Assembly: GCF_003001815.1 (NCBI RefSeq)
Contig: NZ_PVMZ01000021.1
Span: 62,001-126,000, forward strand
Direction of reading: 5' to 3'
Source: Actinoplanes italicus
GTDB taxonomy: Bacteria; Actinomycetota; Actinomycetes; Mycobacteriales; Micromonosporaceae
DNA length: 64,000 bases
Shown here: positions 57,448 through 64,000 of the stretch, piece after piece
Numbering within the stretch: the first letter of the stretch is position 1
Layout of the letters: the number at the start of each line of letters is the position of its first letter
Notes under the pieces: generated by a model
What the model saw: only the letters and a program-made list of their open reading frames with translations
What the model was told of the DNA's origin: nothing
The model's database searches: none
Made by a program: the position numbers and the translations under genes

Positions 57448-59241
57448 ATGGAATTTCGCGTGCGTGCGCCCGAACTCAAGGGTCGCGGTTGGCTCAACAC
57501 CGGCGGTAAGGCCCTCACCCTGGCCGATCTGCGGGGCAAAATCCTAATATTGGATTTCTGGACGTTCTGCTGCATTAATTGCCTGCACGTCCTGGATGAG
57601 CTGCGGCCCTTGGAGGAGAAGTACGGCGACGCCATCGTGGTGATCGGTGTGCACTCGCCGAAGTTCGAGCACGAGCGCGACCCGGAGGCTCTGGCCGCCG
57701 CCGTCGAGCGGTATGGCGTTCATCATCCGGTCGTCGACGACGGGGACATGCACGTCTGGCAGCAATATGCGGCGAAGGCCTGGCCGACCCTGGCCGTGGT
57801 GGATCCTGAGGGCTACCTGGTCGCCTCGATGGCCGGTGAGGGACACGCCGAGGGCCTGGCCCGGCTGATCGACGAGCTGATCACGAAGCACGAGGCCAAC
57901 GGCACCCTGCACCGCGGTGACGGGCCGTACGTGCCCCCGCCAGCCCCGGAGGGCCTGCTCCGTTTTCCCGGCAAGGTCATCGAGCTGCCGAACAAGAACC
58001 TGCTGGTCTCGGACTCGGCCCGGCACTCTCTGGTCGAGCTGACGCCGGACGGGGAGACGCTGGTACGCCGGATCGGCAGCGGCGTCCGTGGCGAGCCGTT
58101 CAGCGAGCCCCAGGGTCTCGTCCTGCTGCCGGCCTCGGTGGCCGCGATCGCCGGCTACGACGTGGTGGTGGCCGACACCGTCAATCACCAGCTCCGCGGG
58201 TTCGATACCGGGACCGGCGAGGTGACCCTGGTGGCCGGCTCCGGTCGGCCGTGGCGGTCGGCGGTCGACGATCACGCCCATGACGCACTCGCCGCGGACC
58301 TGTCGTCGCCGTGGGATCTGGCCTGGTTCGACGACCGGGTGATCATCGCGATGGCGGGCATCCACCAGTTGTGGTGGTTCGATCCGATCAAGCGGACGGT
58401 CGGTGTCTACGCGGGTACTACCGTGGAGGCGCTGCGGGACGGCCCGATCCCGGACGTGTGGATGGCGCAGCCGTCCGGCCTGTCGGTCGGCCCGGATGGC
58501 AAGCGGCTGTGGATCGCGGACAGCGAGACGTCGGCTCTGCGGTTCGTCGAGGACGGCGTGATGCACACCGCAGTCGGCCAGGGGCTGTTCGATTTCGGTC
58601 ATGTGGACGGCCCGGCTGCTGAGGCGCTGTTCCAGCACCCGCTGGGTGTGTCCGCGCTGGCGGACGGTTCGGTGCTGGTCGCCGACACCTACAACGGGGC
58701 GGTTCGCCGCTTCGATCCCGCGTCGAACGAGGTGTCCACGGTGGATTCGGGCCTGGCCGAGCCGAGTGACATCCTGGCGCTCGACGACGGCACGGTGATC
58801 GTGGTGGAGTCGGCCGCGCACCGGTTGACCCGGCTGGCTCCGGGTGTGGTCAAGCGGGTCGACGGGGAGCGGCACAAGACCGAGCGTCCGCCGTCGCACC
58901 TGGCTCCGGGCGAGGTGACGCTCGACGTCATCTTCACCCCGGCGCCGGGCCAGAAACTGGACGGCCAGTTCGGCTCGCCGGTACGCCTGGTCGTGTCGGC
59001 GTCTCCGGCTGAGCTGCTCCTCGAGGGTGAGGGCACGACCACCGAGTTGTCGCGGAGGATCGTGCTCAATCCGGCCGTACCGAAGGGTGTCCTTCAGGTC
59101 GTCGCACAGGCCGCGACCTGCGATGTCGACGCCGAATTCGGTGCGTGCCACCTGACCCGCCAGGACTGGGGTGTGCCGATCGTGATCGACCCGGCCGGCC
59201 CCGACCGTCTGCCGCTGATCCTGCGAGGGCTGGACGCGTGA
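57448..59241 (+). CDS. Thioredoxin-like domain fused to NHL repeats (NHLRC2-like)
   Basis: A 597-residue protein. Residues about 15-140 form a thioredoxin/TlpA-like fold with FWTFCCINCLHVLDEL, a CCxxC redox centre, and the cis-Pro in KAWPTLAVVDPEG. From about 160 to 500 there are NHL/beta-propeller repeats (PQGLVLLP.., VVADTVNHQLRGFD, LWIADSETSALRFV, VLVADTYNGAVRRFD). A C-terminal beta domain follows, with a Cys pair. It resembles human NHLRC2 in layout. No signal peptide is seen, so it is probably cytoplasmic. A role in redox handling is inferred. Confidence 0.88.
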   Translation: MEFRVRAPELKGRGWLNTGGKALTLADLRGKILILDFWTFCCINCLHVLDELRPLEEKYGDAIVVIGVHSPKFEHERDPEALAAAVERYGVHHPVVDDGDMHVWQQYAAKAWPTLAVVDPEGYLVASMAGEGHAEGLARLIDELITKHEANGTLHRGDGPYVPPPAPEGLLRFPGKVIELPNKNLLVSDSARHSLVELTPDGETLVRRIGSGVRGEPFSEPQGLVLLPASVAAIAGYDVVVADTVNHQLRGFDTGTGEVTLVAGSGRPWRSAVDDHAHDALAADLSSPWDLAWFDDRVIIAMAGIHQLWWFDPIKRTVGVYAGTTVEALRDGPIPDVWMAQPSGLSVGPDGKRLWIADSETSALRFVEDGVMHTAVGQGLFDFGHVDGPAAEALFQHPLGVSALADGSVLVADTYNGAVRRFDPASNEVSTVDSGLAEPSDILALDDGTVIVVESAAHRLTRLAPGVVKRVDGERHKTERPPSHLAPGEVTLDVIFTPAPGQKLDGQFGSPVRLVVSASPAELLLEGEGTTTELSRRIVLNPAVPKGVLQVVAQAATCDVDAEFGACHLTRQDWGVPIVIDPAGPDRLPLILRGLDA

Positions 59242-59272
59242 ACTCATAGCCGCCGAGTGACGGATAAGGGGC

Positions 59273-59848
59273 ATGAGAAGCGACAGCGAGCCGGACGACG
59301 CCGCGTTGCTCCGCGAGGACTTCGCGGCGGTGTTCGACCGGCATGCCCCGTACATCCACCGCTACCTGGCACGACGTCTCGGTGACCAGACGGCCGACGA
59401 TCTGGTCGCCGAGACGTTCCTGACCGCGTTCCGTCGCCGGGACTCGTTCCGGACGGATCAGCGGGACGCCCGCCCGTGGCTCTACGGGATCGCCACCCAC
59501 CTGGTCGCCCAGCACCGCCGGGACGAGGTCCGGCGGCTGCGGCTGCACCGGGTCGTCCCGGCCGAGCCGGACTCCTCGTGCCACGCGGACCGGGTGGCGG
59601 CCGACGTCACAGCGTCCGCGCTGCGGGATGTCCTGACCTCGGCGCTGAGCGATCTGGCCGACGGCGACCGTGACGTCCTGCTGCTGGTCGTGCAGGAGGA
59701 GCTCACCTACGAGCAGGTCGCGGCCGCGCTCGACATCCCGGTGGGAACTGTCCGTTCCCGGCTGCACCGGGCCCGCTCCGTCCTGCGTGCCGCATTGGGC
59801 GGCAGCAACCCGTTGAACAGCGCCGAGGAAGGGGTTCGTCATGGATGA
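59273..59848 (+). CDS. RNA polymerase ECF sigma factor
   Basis: A 191-residue sigma-70 family factor. Region 2: FDRHAPYIHRYLARRLGDQT, DDLVAETFLTAFRR, WLYGIATHLVAQHRR. Region 4: LSDLADGDRDVLLLVVQEELT, followed by YEQVAAALDIPVGTVRSRLHR. The ATG is at 59273, with AAGGGG just upstream. It overlaps the next gene, a CU044_5270-like membrane protein, by 8 bp, a gene pair common in actinobacteria where the partner probably acts as an anti-sigma factor. The regulon is unknown. Confidence 0.9.
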   Translation: MRSDSEPDDAALLREDFAAVFDRHAPYIHRYLARRLGDQTADDLVAETFLTAFRRRDSFRTDQRDARPWLYGIATHLVAQHRRDEVRRLRLHRVVPAEPDSSCHADRVAADVTASALRDVLTSALSDLADGDRDVLLLVVQEELTYEQVAAALDIPVGTVRSRLHRARSVLRAALGGSNPLNSAEEGVRHG

Positions 59849-60704
59849 GATCACTCTGGTCAAGGAGCTGGGCCGGGAGACGTCGCTGCCGTCGCCGGAC
59901 CGTCTGGCCGCGGCACGCGCCCGGGTGATGGCCGAAGTCGCGCCGCCGAGGGAGAACCGGAGGAGCCGCCGGTGGGCCACGCTGCTGGCCGCGGCCGCCG
60001 CCGCGGGCATCGCGGCGATCACCGTCCCGCAGCTCGTGACGCCGTCGGCGCAGCCGCCCGCGCCGGGCCCGACCGAGGCTGTGGCCCCGAAGCTGACCCC
60101 GGTGGCCGCCTTCCTGAATCAGGCCGCCACCTCCGCCGAGAACGAACCCGATCTCGTCCCCCGGGGCGACCAGTTCCTCTATCTGCGATTCATCGAGTGG
60201 GACGGCACCGCCAGCGAGGCCTGGCTGTCGATCGACGGCCGGCACGACGGCTGGGGCCGAGACCAGGACGGTGAGTACGCCACCATCCCGGGTTGCCGGG
60301 CCGGCGCCGGCTGTGAGGTGACCGCTCACTACCGGGACGACATGCCGACGGACCCGGAGGCGACCGTCGCGTGGCTCCGGAAGTCGGCGAAGGAGGATTT
60401 CGGTTCGGACAGCCTCGACGCCGTCACGAAGTATCTCGGCACCATTTCGACGCGGCTCTGGATGCGACCGGCGCAGCGGGCCGCGCTCTACCGGTCGATC
60501 GGGCTGATCGACGGCGTGCGGCTGGTCGAGGGTGTGCAGGACTCCCGCGGCCGGGAGGGCGTCGGGGTGGCCTGGGTCCCCTCGGGCCAGACGGAGGAGC
60601 GCGCGGTGTGGATCTTCAACCCGAAGACCTTCGAGATGTTGGGTACGCCGGAGTCGAGCATCGATGAGATCGCGCTGGTCGACCGGGTGCGTCAGAAGGC
60701 CTGA
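59841..60704 (+). CDS. CU044_5270-family membrane protein (candidate anti-sigma partner)
   Basis: A 287-residue protein. A cytoplasmic amino-terminal helix (LVKELGRETSLPSPDRLAAA) is followed by one transmembrane segment near 47-65 (WATLLAAAAAAGIAAITV) and an extracytoplasmic domain with EPDLVPRGDQFLYLR and a Cys pair in PGCRAGAGCE. This layout and the coupling to an ECF sigma gene (8-bp overlap) mark the CU044_5270 family. Its 3' end overlaps the convergent pxpA by 13 bp. Regulation of the sigma factor is inference from gene pairing. Confidence 0.8.
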   Translation: MDEITLVKELGRETSLPSPDRLAAARARVMAEVAPPRENRRSRRWATLLAAAAAAGIAAITVPQLVTPSAQPPAPGPTEAVAPKLTPVAAFLNQAATSAENEPDLVPRGDQFLYLRFIEWDGTASEAWLSIDGRHDGWGRDQDGEYATIPGCRAGAGCEVTAHYRDDMPTDPEATVAWLRKSAKEDFGSDSLDAVTKYLGTISTRLWMRPAQRAALYRSIGLIDGVRLVEGVQDSRGREGVGVAWVPSGQTEERAVWIFNPKTFEMLGTPESSIDEIALVDRVRQKA

Positions 60705-61444
60705 ACCCGGACGTGCGCCGCGAGACCGTCCCGGACCGCGCGGGCCAGCTGCACCGCTCCGGGGGTGTCCCCATGCACGCAGACGGACCGTACCGGGCAG
60801 GGCGTGACCGTGCCGTCGACGGCGACCACCTCGCCGTCGACGGCCATCCGCACGACCCGGGCGACCACCTCGTCCGGGTCGTGCACCAGCGCGTCCGGCC
60901 GGGATCGCGGCACGAGCCGGCCGTCCGGCAGGTAGCCGCGGTCGGCGAAGCCCTCGCCGACCACGCCCAGTCCGGCCTCGGCGGCCCGTACGGCGAGCAC
61001 TGATCCGGGCTGGCAGAGGACGGGCAGCGCGGCGTCGTAGGCGACGACGGCCGCCACCACGGCGGACGCCTGAAGCTCGTCCACAGCGGCGGTGTTGTAG
61101 AGGGCACCGTGCGGCTTCACGTACCGCACCCGGTCGCCGGCGATCCGGCAGAACGCCTCGAGTGCCCCGATCTGGTAGACGATGTCGTCGCGCAGTTCGT
61201 CGTGGGCGTAGTCGATCCGCCGCCGCCCGAATCCGGCCAGGTCCCGGTAACCGACCTGCGCGCCGATCGCGACACCCTTCTCCACGGCCCGCCGGCAGAC
61301 GCCGGCCATCGTGGACGGATCGCCGGCGTGGAAGCCACAGGCCACGTTCGCCGAGGTCACAACGTCGAGCAGGGCATCGTCGTCACCCAGCCGCCAGGCG
61401 CCGAAGCCCTCGCCGAGGTCGGCGTTGAGATCAATCCAGCTCAC
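60692..61444 (-). CDS. pxpA: 5-oxoprolinase subunit PxpA (LamB/YcsF family)
   Basis: A 250-residue subunit of the ATP-dependent 5-oxoprolinase PxpABC, which opens 5-oxoproline (pyroglutamate) to glutamate. It starts SWIDLNADLGEGFG and contains ANVACGFHAGDPSTM, VGYRDLAGFGRR and VKPHGALYN, all LamB/YcsF hallmarks with metal- and substrate-binding His/Asp. GTG 61444. Its 5' end overlaps pxpC by 14 bp, and the three subunits form a compact B-C-A operon. Confidence 0.93.
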   Translation of the reverse strand: MSWIDLNADLGEGFGAWRLGDDDALLDVVTSANVACGFHAGDPSTMAGVCRRAVEKGVAIGAQVGYRDLAGFGRRRIDYAHDELRDDIVYQIGALEAFCRIAGDRVRYVKPHGALYNTAAVDELQASAVVAAVVAYDAALPVLCQPGSVLAVRAAEAGLGVVGEGFADRGYLPDGRLVPRSRPDALVHDPDEVVARVVRMAVDGEVVAVDGTVTPCPVRSVCVHGDTPGAVQLARAVRDGLAAHVRVQAF

Positions 61445-62270
61445 GAAATCTCACCGTAGTCCCCGGGCGTGCCTGTGCGAGCGGTGTGACGTTCCCCACC
61501 ACGCCGACCACGGGGTAACCGCCGGTCGTCGGGTGGTCGGCGAGGAAGATGATCGGCTGCCCGTCGGCCGGCACCTGCACGGAGCCGAGGACCACACCTT
61601 CGGAGGGCAATTCGCCGGCGTGGGCGCGGGTCAGGGCGGGCCCGGCGAGCCGGGCGCCGATGCGGTTGCTCAAAGGGCTGATGTCGTACGACGAAGCGAA
61701 CAACCCACTCGTGTCGAACCAATCGTCGCGCGGCCCGAGCCGGATGCCGAGCACCAGTTCACCGGCTATCCGTGACGGCTCCCCGACCAGCGGCGGCGCC
61801 CCGCCCGGCACACCGATCGGCAGTACCGTGCCGTCGGTCAGGCGCTCCGGCCCGAGCCCGGAGAGGGTGTCGGTGGAGCGGCTGCCGAGCACCGGTTCGA
61901 CGGCGATCCCGCCGGCCACCGCGATGTAGGACCGCACTCCCCGGGCGGCCTGCCCCACGTCGAGGACCCCACCGGCAGGCACCTCGAACAGCTGGTGCCC
62001 GTGCGGCCGCTCGACCGGCCGCCCGTCGACGTCGACGCGTGCGACCGCTCCGGTGACCGCCACGACGGTCGCCTCCGCGAACCGAAGGGTGCAGCCGAGC
62101 AGGGTGGTCTCCAGCCCGGCCGTGTCGTCGGGGTTGCCGACGAATCGGTTGGCGAGTCGCAGGGCCTGTTCGTCGAGCGCTCCGGAACGGGGCACGCCGA
62201 GGTGCGCCCAGCCCGGTCGGCCCAGGTCCTGCACGGTGGTCAGCGGCCCGGCCCGCAGCACCGTGATCAT
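61431..62270 (-). CDS. pxpC: 5-oxoprolinase subunit PxpC (biotin-dependent carboxylase-like)
   Basis: A 279-residue subunit of the allophanate-hydrolase/urea amidolyase type. It starts MITVLRAGPLTTVQDLGRPG, the usual PxpC start. It also shows VPRSGALDEQALRLANR, GLETTLLGCTLRFAE, SYIAVAGGI and DHPTTGGYPVVG, all conserved. ATG 62270 overlaps the pxpB stop by four bases. PxpB and PxpC together form the subunit that acts after PxpA phosphorylates 5-oxoproline. Confidence 0.93.
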   Translation of the reverse strand: MITVLRAGPLTTVQDLGRPGWAHLGVPRSGALDEQALRLANRFVGNPDDTAGLETTLLGCTLRFAEATVVAVTGAVARVDVDGRPVERPHGHQLFEVPAGGVLDVGQAARGVRSYIAVAGGIAVEPVLGSRSTDTLSGLGPERLTDGTVLPIGVPGGAPPLVGEPSRIAGELVLGIRLGPRDDWFDTSGLFASSYDISPLSNRIGARLAGPALTRAHAGELPSEGVVLGSVQVPADGQPIIFLADHPTTGGYPVVGVVGNVTPLAQARPGTTVRFRELD

Positions 62271-62872
62271 GCCGCCACCAGGTGGACGCGAGTCCCGGGT
62301 GTGAGGAGTGCGGGCTGCTCACGCCGTACGTCAAAGAGGTTTTGATCGGTCCGCCCGACGAGCCGCCACCCGCCCGGAGACGCGGTGGGATAGATGCCCG
62401 CGTAGCCGCCGGCCAGGGCGACCGCGCCGGCCGGAACGCGAGGCCGCGGAGCGGCGAGCCGGGGAACCGCCCACGCGTCCGGAAGTCCGCGCAGATAGGC
62501 GAAACCGGGCGCGAAGCCGGAGAAGGCGACGCTCAGCGGAGTCTCGACCAGACGCCGCACCGCCTCGTCGGCGGTGACGTCCCACAGTCCGGCGACCGAC
62601 TCGAGATCGTCGCCGTCGAAGATCGTCGGGATCTGCACGAGAGGACCTTCGGCCCGAATCTCCCCGTGCCCGGGTTCCCATTCGGGTAGAAGTTCGGCGG
62701 TGCCGGGGGCCACGCCGTCGAGCAGGACGGTCCGGGCACCGGGCACGATCTCCACCGCTCGGAGCTCACCGGTTTCGCGACGTCTCCACAGCTCAGCGCG
62801 CCAATCCTCGACCCGGTCGGCATCCGCGCACTCAATCAGTAGTCCGGCCGCTCCCACCCGTCGTATCTTCAT
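62267..62872 (-). CDS. pxpB: 5-oxoprolinase subunit PxpB (allophanate hydrolase subunit 1-like)
   Basis: A 201-residue subunit. It contains FSGFAPGFAYLRGLPDAW, PRLAAPRPRVPAGAVALAGG and SPGGWRLVGRT, the conserved core of KipI/PxpB proteins. ATG 62872 (MKIRRVGAAGLL) is chosen; an in-frame TTG at 62896 is weaker. It is the first gene of the pxpBCA operon and is divergent from the hemolysin III-like gene across 78 bp. Confidence 0.92.
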   Translation of the reverse strand: MKIRRVGAAGLLIECADADRVEDWRAELWRRRETGELRAVEIVPGARTVLLDGVAPGTAELLPEWEPGHGEIRAEGPLVQIPTIFDGDDLESVAGLWDVTADEAVRRLVETPLSVAFSGFAPGFAYLRGLPDAWAVPRLAAPRPRVPAGAVALAGGYAGIYPTASPGGWRLVGRTDQNLFDVRREQPALLTPGTRVHLVAA

Positions 62873-62921
62873 GAGGAAATCATCCTGCGGAGTCAACCGT
62901 ATCGGGCATCACTACCCACTA

Positions 62922-62942
62922 GTAACCTACGGTGCCGTAACC
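62922..62942. promoter_or_regulatory. TetR-type operator-like sequence before hemolysin III-like gene
   Basis: GTAACCTACGG-TG-CCGTAACC has perfect 5-bp inner arms (TACGG/CCGTA) and ends 9 bp before the GTG start. The left half resembles the TAACCTACGG half of operators bound by TetR regulators of lipid genes in actinobacteria. The right half departs from the expected CCGTAGGTTA. Regulator identity is inference. Confidence 0.4.
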
Positions 62943-62950
62943 TGGAGCGC

Positions 62951-63628
62951 GTGACGACCTCAGCCCCGTTTCGGATGAAGCCGACCGACCTCGGCAAGCC
63001 GCGACTACGCGGCCGGTTGCATCAGTACGCGTTCTTCGTCGCCCTGGTCTGCGGCGTCGTGCTCAGCTCGATAGCGCTGAGCAGGCCCGGCATCGCGCCG
63101 TTCCTCAGCTGCCTGATCTACAGCATCACGGTCTGTGGCCTGTTCGGCACGAGCGCCCTCTACCACCGGCGGGTCTGGAGCGAACGCGGCTACCAGATCA
63201 TGCGACGGGCCGACCACTCGATGATCTTCATCTTCATCGCCGGCAGCTACACGCCATTCTGCGTCCTCCTGCTGGAGGGCACCCAGCAGGTCGTCCTGCT
63301 GAGCCTGGTCTGGGGCGGCGCTGTCGGTGGTGTGGCGCTGAAGATGATCTGGCCACACCTGCCGCGCTGGGCCGGTGCGCCGCTCTACGTCGCGCTCGGC
63401 TGGGTGGCCGTCGCGATCATTCCCGAGGTGCTGCACGTCGGCGGGGTCACCTGCCTGGTGCTGCTCCTCGTGGGCGGCGCGATATACACGATCGGCGCGG
63501 TGTTCTACGCGCTGCGGCGGCCCAACCCGTGGCCGACCGTTTTCGGTCACCACGAGTTCTTCCACGCCTGCACACTGGTCGCGGCGATCTGTCACCACAT
63601 CGCCGTCTACTTCGCTCTGTACGCGTAA
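62951..63628 (+). CDS. Hemolysin III / PAQR-family membrane protein
   Basis: A 225-residue seven-segment membrane protein of the HlyIII/adiponectin-receptor (PAQR) superfamily. Conserved residues: GTSALYHRRVW (first His), RRADHSMIFIFIAGSYTP (Asp/His) and HEFFHACTLVAAICHH (zinc His pair). These form the buried metal site thought to hydrolyse lipid amides (ceramidase-like). GTG 62951. The gene has a palindromic operator-like element just upstream. The stop context (GCGTAAGAGATC) is repeated 17 bp later. Confidence 0.9.
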   Translation: MTTSAPFRMKPTDLGKPRLRGRLHQYAFFVALVCGVVLSSIALSRPGIAPFLSCLIYSITVCGLFGTSALYHRRVWSERGYQIMRRADHSMIFIFIAGSYTPFCVLLLEGTQQVVLLSLVWGGAVGGVALKMIWPHLPRWAGAPLYVALGWVAVAIIPEVLHVGGVTCLVLLLVGGAIYTIGAVFYALRRPNPWPTVFGHHEFFHACTLVAAICHHIAVYFALYA

Positions 63629-63650
63629 GAGATCTGTAGGCGTAAGAGAT

Positions 63651-63678
63651 CGGCCCGGACTCCGAGGAGTCCGGGCCG
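63651..63678. terminator. Bidirectional terminator between HlyIII-like and DUF6458 genes
   Basis: CGGCCCGGACTCC at 63651-63663 and GGAGTCCGGGCCG at 63666-63678 form a 13-bp perfect stem with a two-base spacer. It lies between convergent genes; no long T-tract. Confidence 0.8.
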
Positions 63679-63685
63679 TCGTGCG

Positions 63686-63964
63686 TCAGGAGTACGCCGG
63701 GGGAGGCGGCGGCGGGACGTCGTCCCGACGGACTTCGCGGTACTCGGTGGTGTGCCCCACCCCGGCGACCGGGGCCTGCGTCCGCGTCACCACGGTGCGG
63801 CGACGATTGCTCCAGAACGCCAGCGTGATGACCAGGCCGGCCAGCCCGGCCAGCATCAGGATCCAGCCGATCACGCCGATGTCGAGACCACTGATGTCCG
63901 CCTCCACGGCGAACGCCAGGATCGCCCCCACGGCGAGCAGGAAAATGCTTGCACCGATACCCAT
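63686..63964 (-). CDS. DUF6458 family small membrane protein
   Basis: A 92-residue protein with two transmembrane segments (about 4-19 and 29-50), a basic loop (FWSNRRRTVVTR) and a Pro-rich C-terminus (DVPPPPPPAYS). The start MGIGASIFLLAVGAILAFAV is the DUF6458 hallmark. ATG 63964 has GAGGAGGG upstream at good spacing. No function is known for the family. Confidence 0.85.
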   Translation of the reverse strand: MGIGASIFLLAVGAILAFAVEADISGLDIGVIGWILMLAGLAGLVITLAFWSNRRRTVVTRTQAPVAGVGHTTEYREVRRDDVPPPPPPAYS

Positions 63965-64000
63965 CGGACCCTCCTCGAATGGTGTCCGCGCGGCCGTGCG

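Overview
The window is a stretch of high-GC actinobacterial chromosome. Third codon positions are strongly G/C, GTG starts are common, and the gene families are typical of actinomycetes (HspR-type heat-shock operon, class II fructose-bisphosphate aldolase, DUF3151, LppU/SCO3897-like protein, CU044_5270-like anti-sigma candidate). Micromonosporaceae, close to Actinoplanes, is my best guess, by inference only. From memory, two mycobacterial neighbourhoods appear joined here: a purD/purB/purS/purQ group, and the purA - DUF3151 - fba - dnaK/grpE/dnaJ/hspR - clpB group. I see no tRNA, rRNA, CRISPR array, transposase, integrase or prophage.

Layout. 1-12.3 kb: purine synthesis (purQ edge, purS, purB, purD, purA) interleaved with a secreted trypsin-like protease, an ArsR-MFS pair translationally coupled to purB, an SCP2-like protein and a two-component system. 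12.5-19.5 kb: a MinD/ParA-like ATPase with a proline-rich N-terminus, DUF3151, a divergent ADP-ribosylglycohydrolase / LOG-like pair, two duplicated Ser/Gly-rich membrane proteins and fba. 19.9-26.6 kb: a small acidic protein, a SigE-family sigma factor with an LCP protein, a Hen1-Pnkp RNA-repair operon whose pnkp carries an apparent 2-nt frameshift in the ligase domain, and a DedA protein. 26.6-31.1 kb: class II aldolase, a second ArsR, and two membrane proteins. 31.1-46.7 kb: clpB, an MFS exporter, a KhtTU-like antiporter, then hspR-dnaJ-grpE-dnaK divergent from a pair of dynamin-like GTPases; HspR operators (HAIR) sit before clpB and dnaK. 46.7-52.3 kb: a Pro/Arg-rich membrane protein, a 2-oxoacid dehydrogenase operon (E1 alpha, E1 beta, E2) and a 46-residue basic protein. 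52.6-64 kb: a 1343-residue repetitive LppU-like membrane protein, a thioredoxin-NHL protein, an ECF sigma/CU044_5270 pair, 5-oxoprolinase pxpBCA, a hemolysin III-like protein and DUF6458.

The most notable unexplained signal is a family of 47-bp imperfect palindromes (17-bp arms, 13-nt centre; consensus arm close to GATCTTGTGAGGTT). There are ten copies at three intergenic loci (5.26-5.75, 14.32 and 56.8-57.04 kb), always downstream of gene ends. At the first locus four copies are carried on an 82-bp tandem array. The same gene-poor gaps also hold 8-, 27- and 29-bp tandem repeats.
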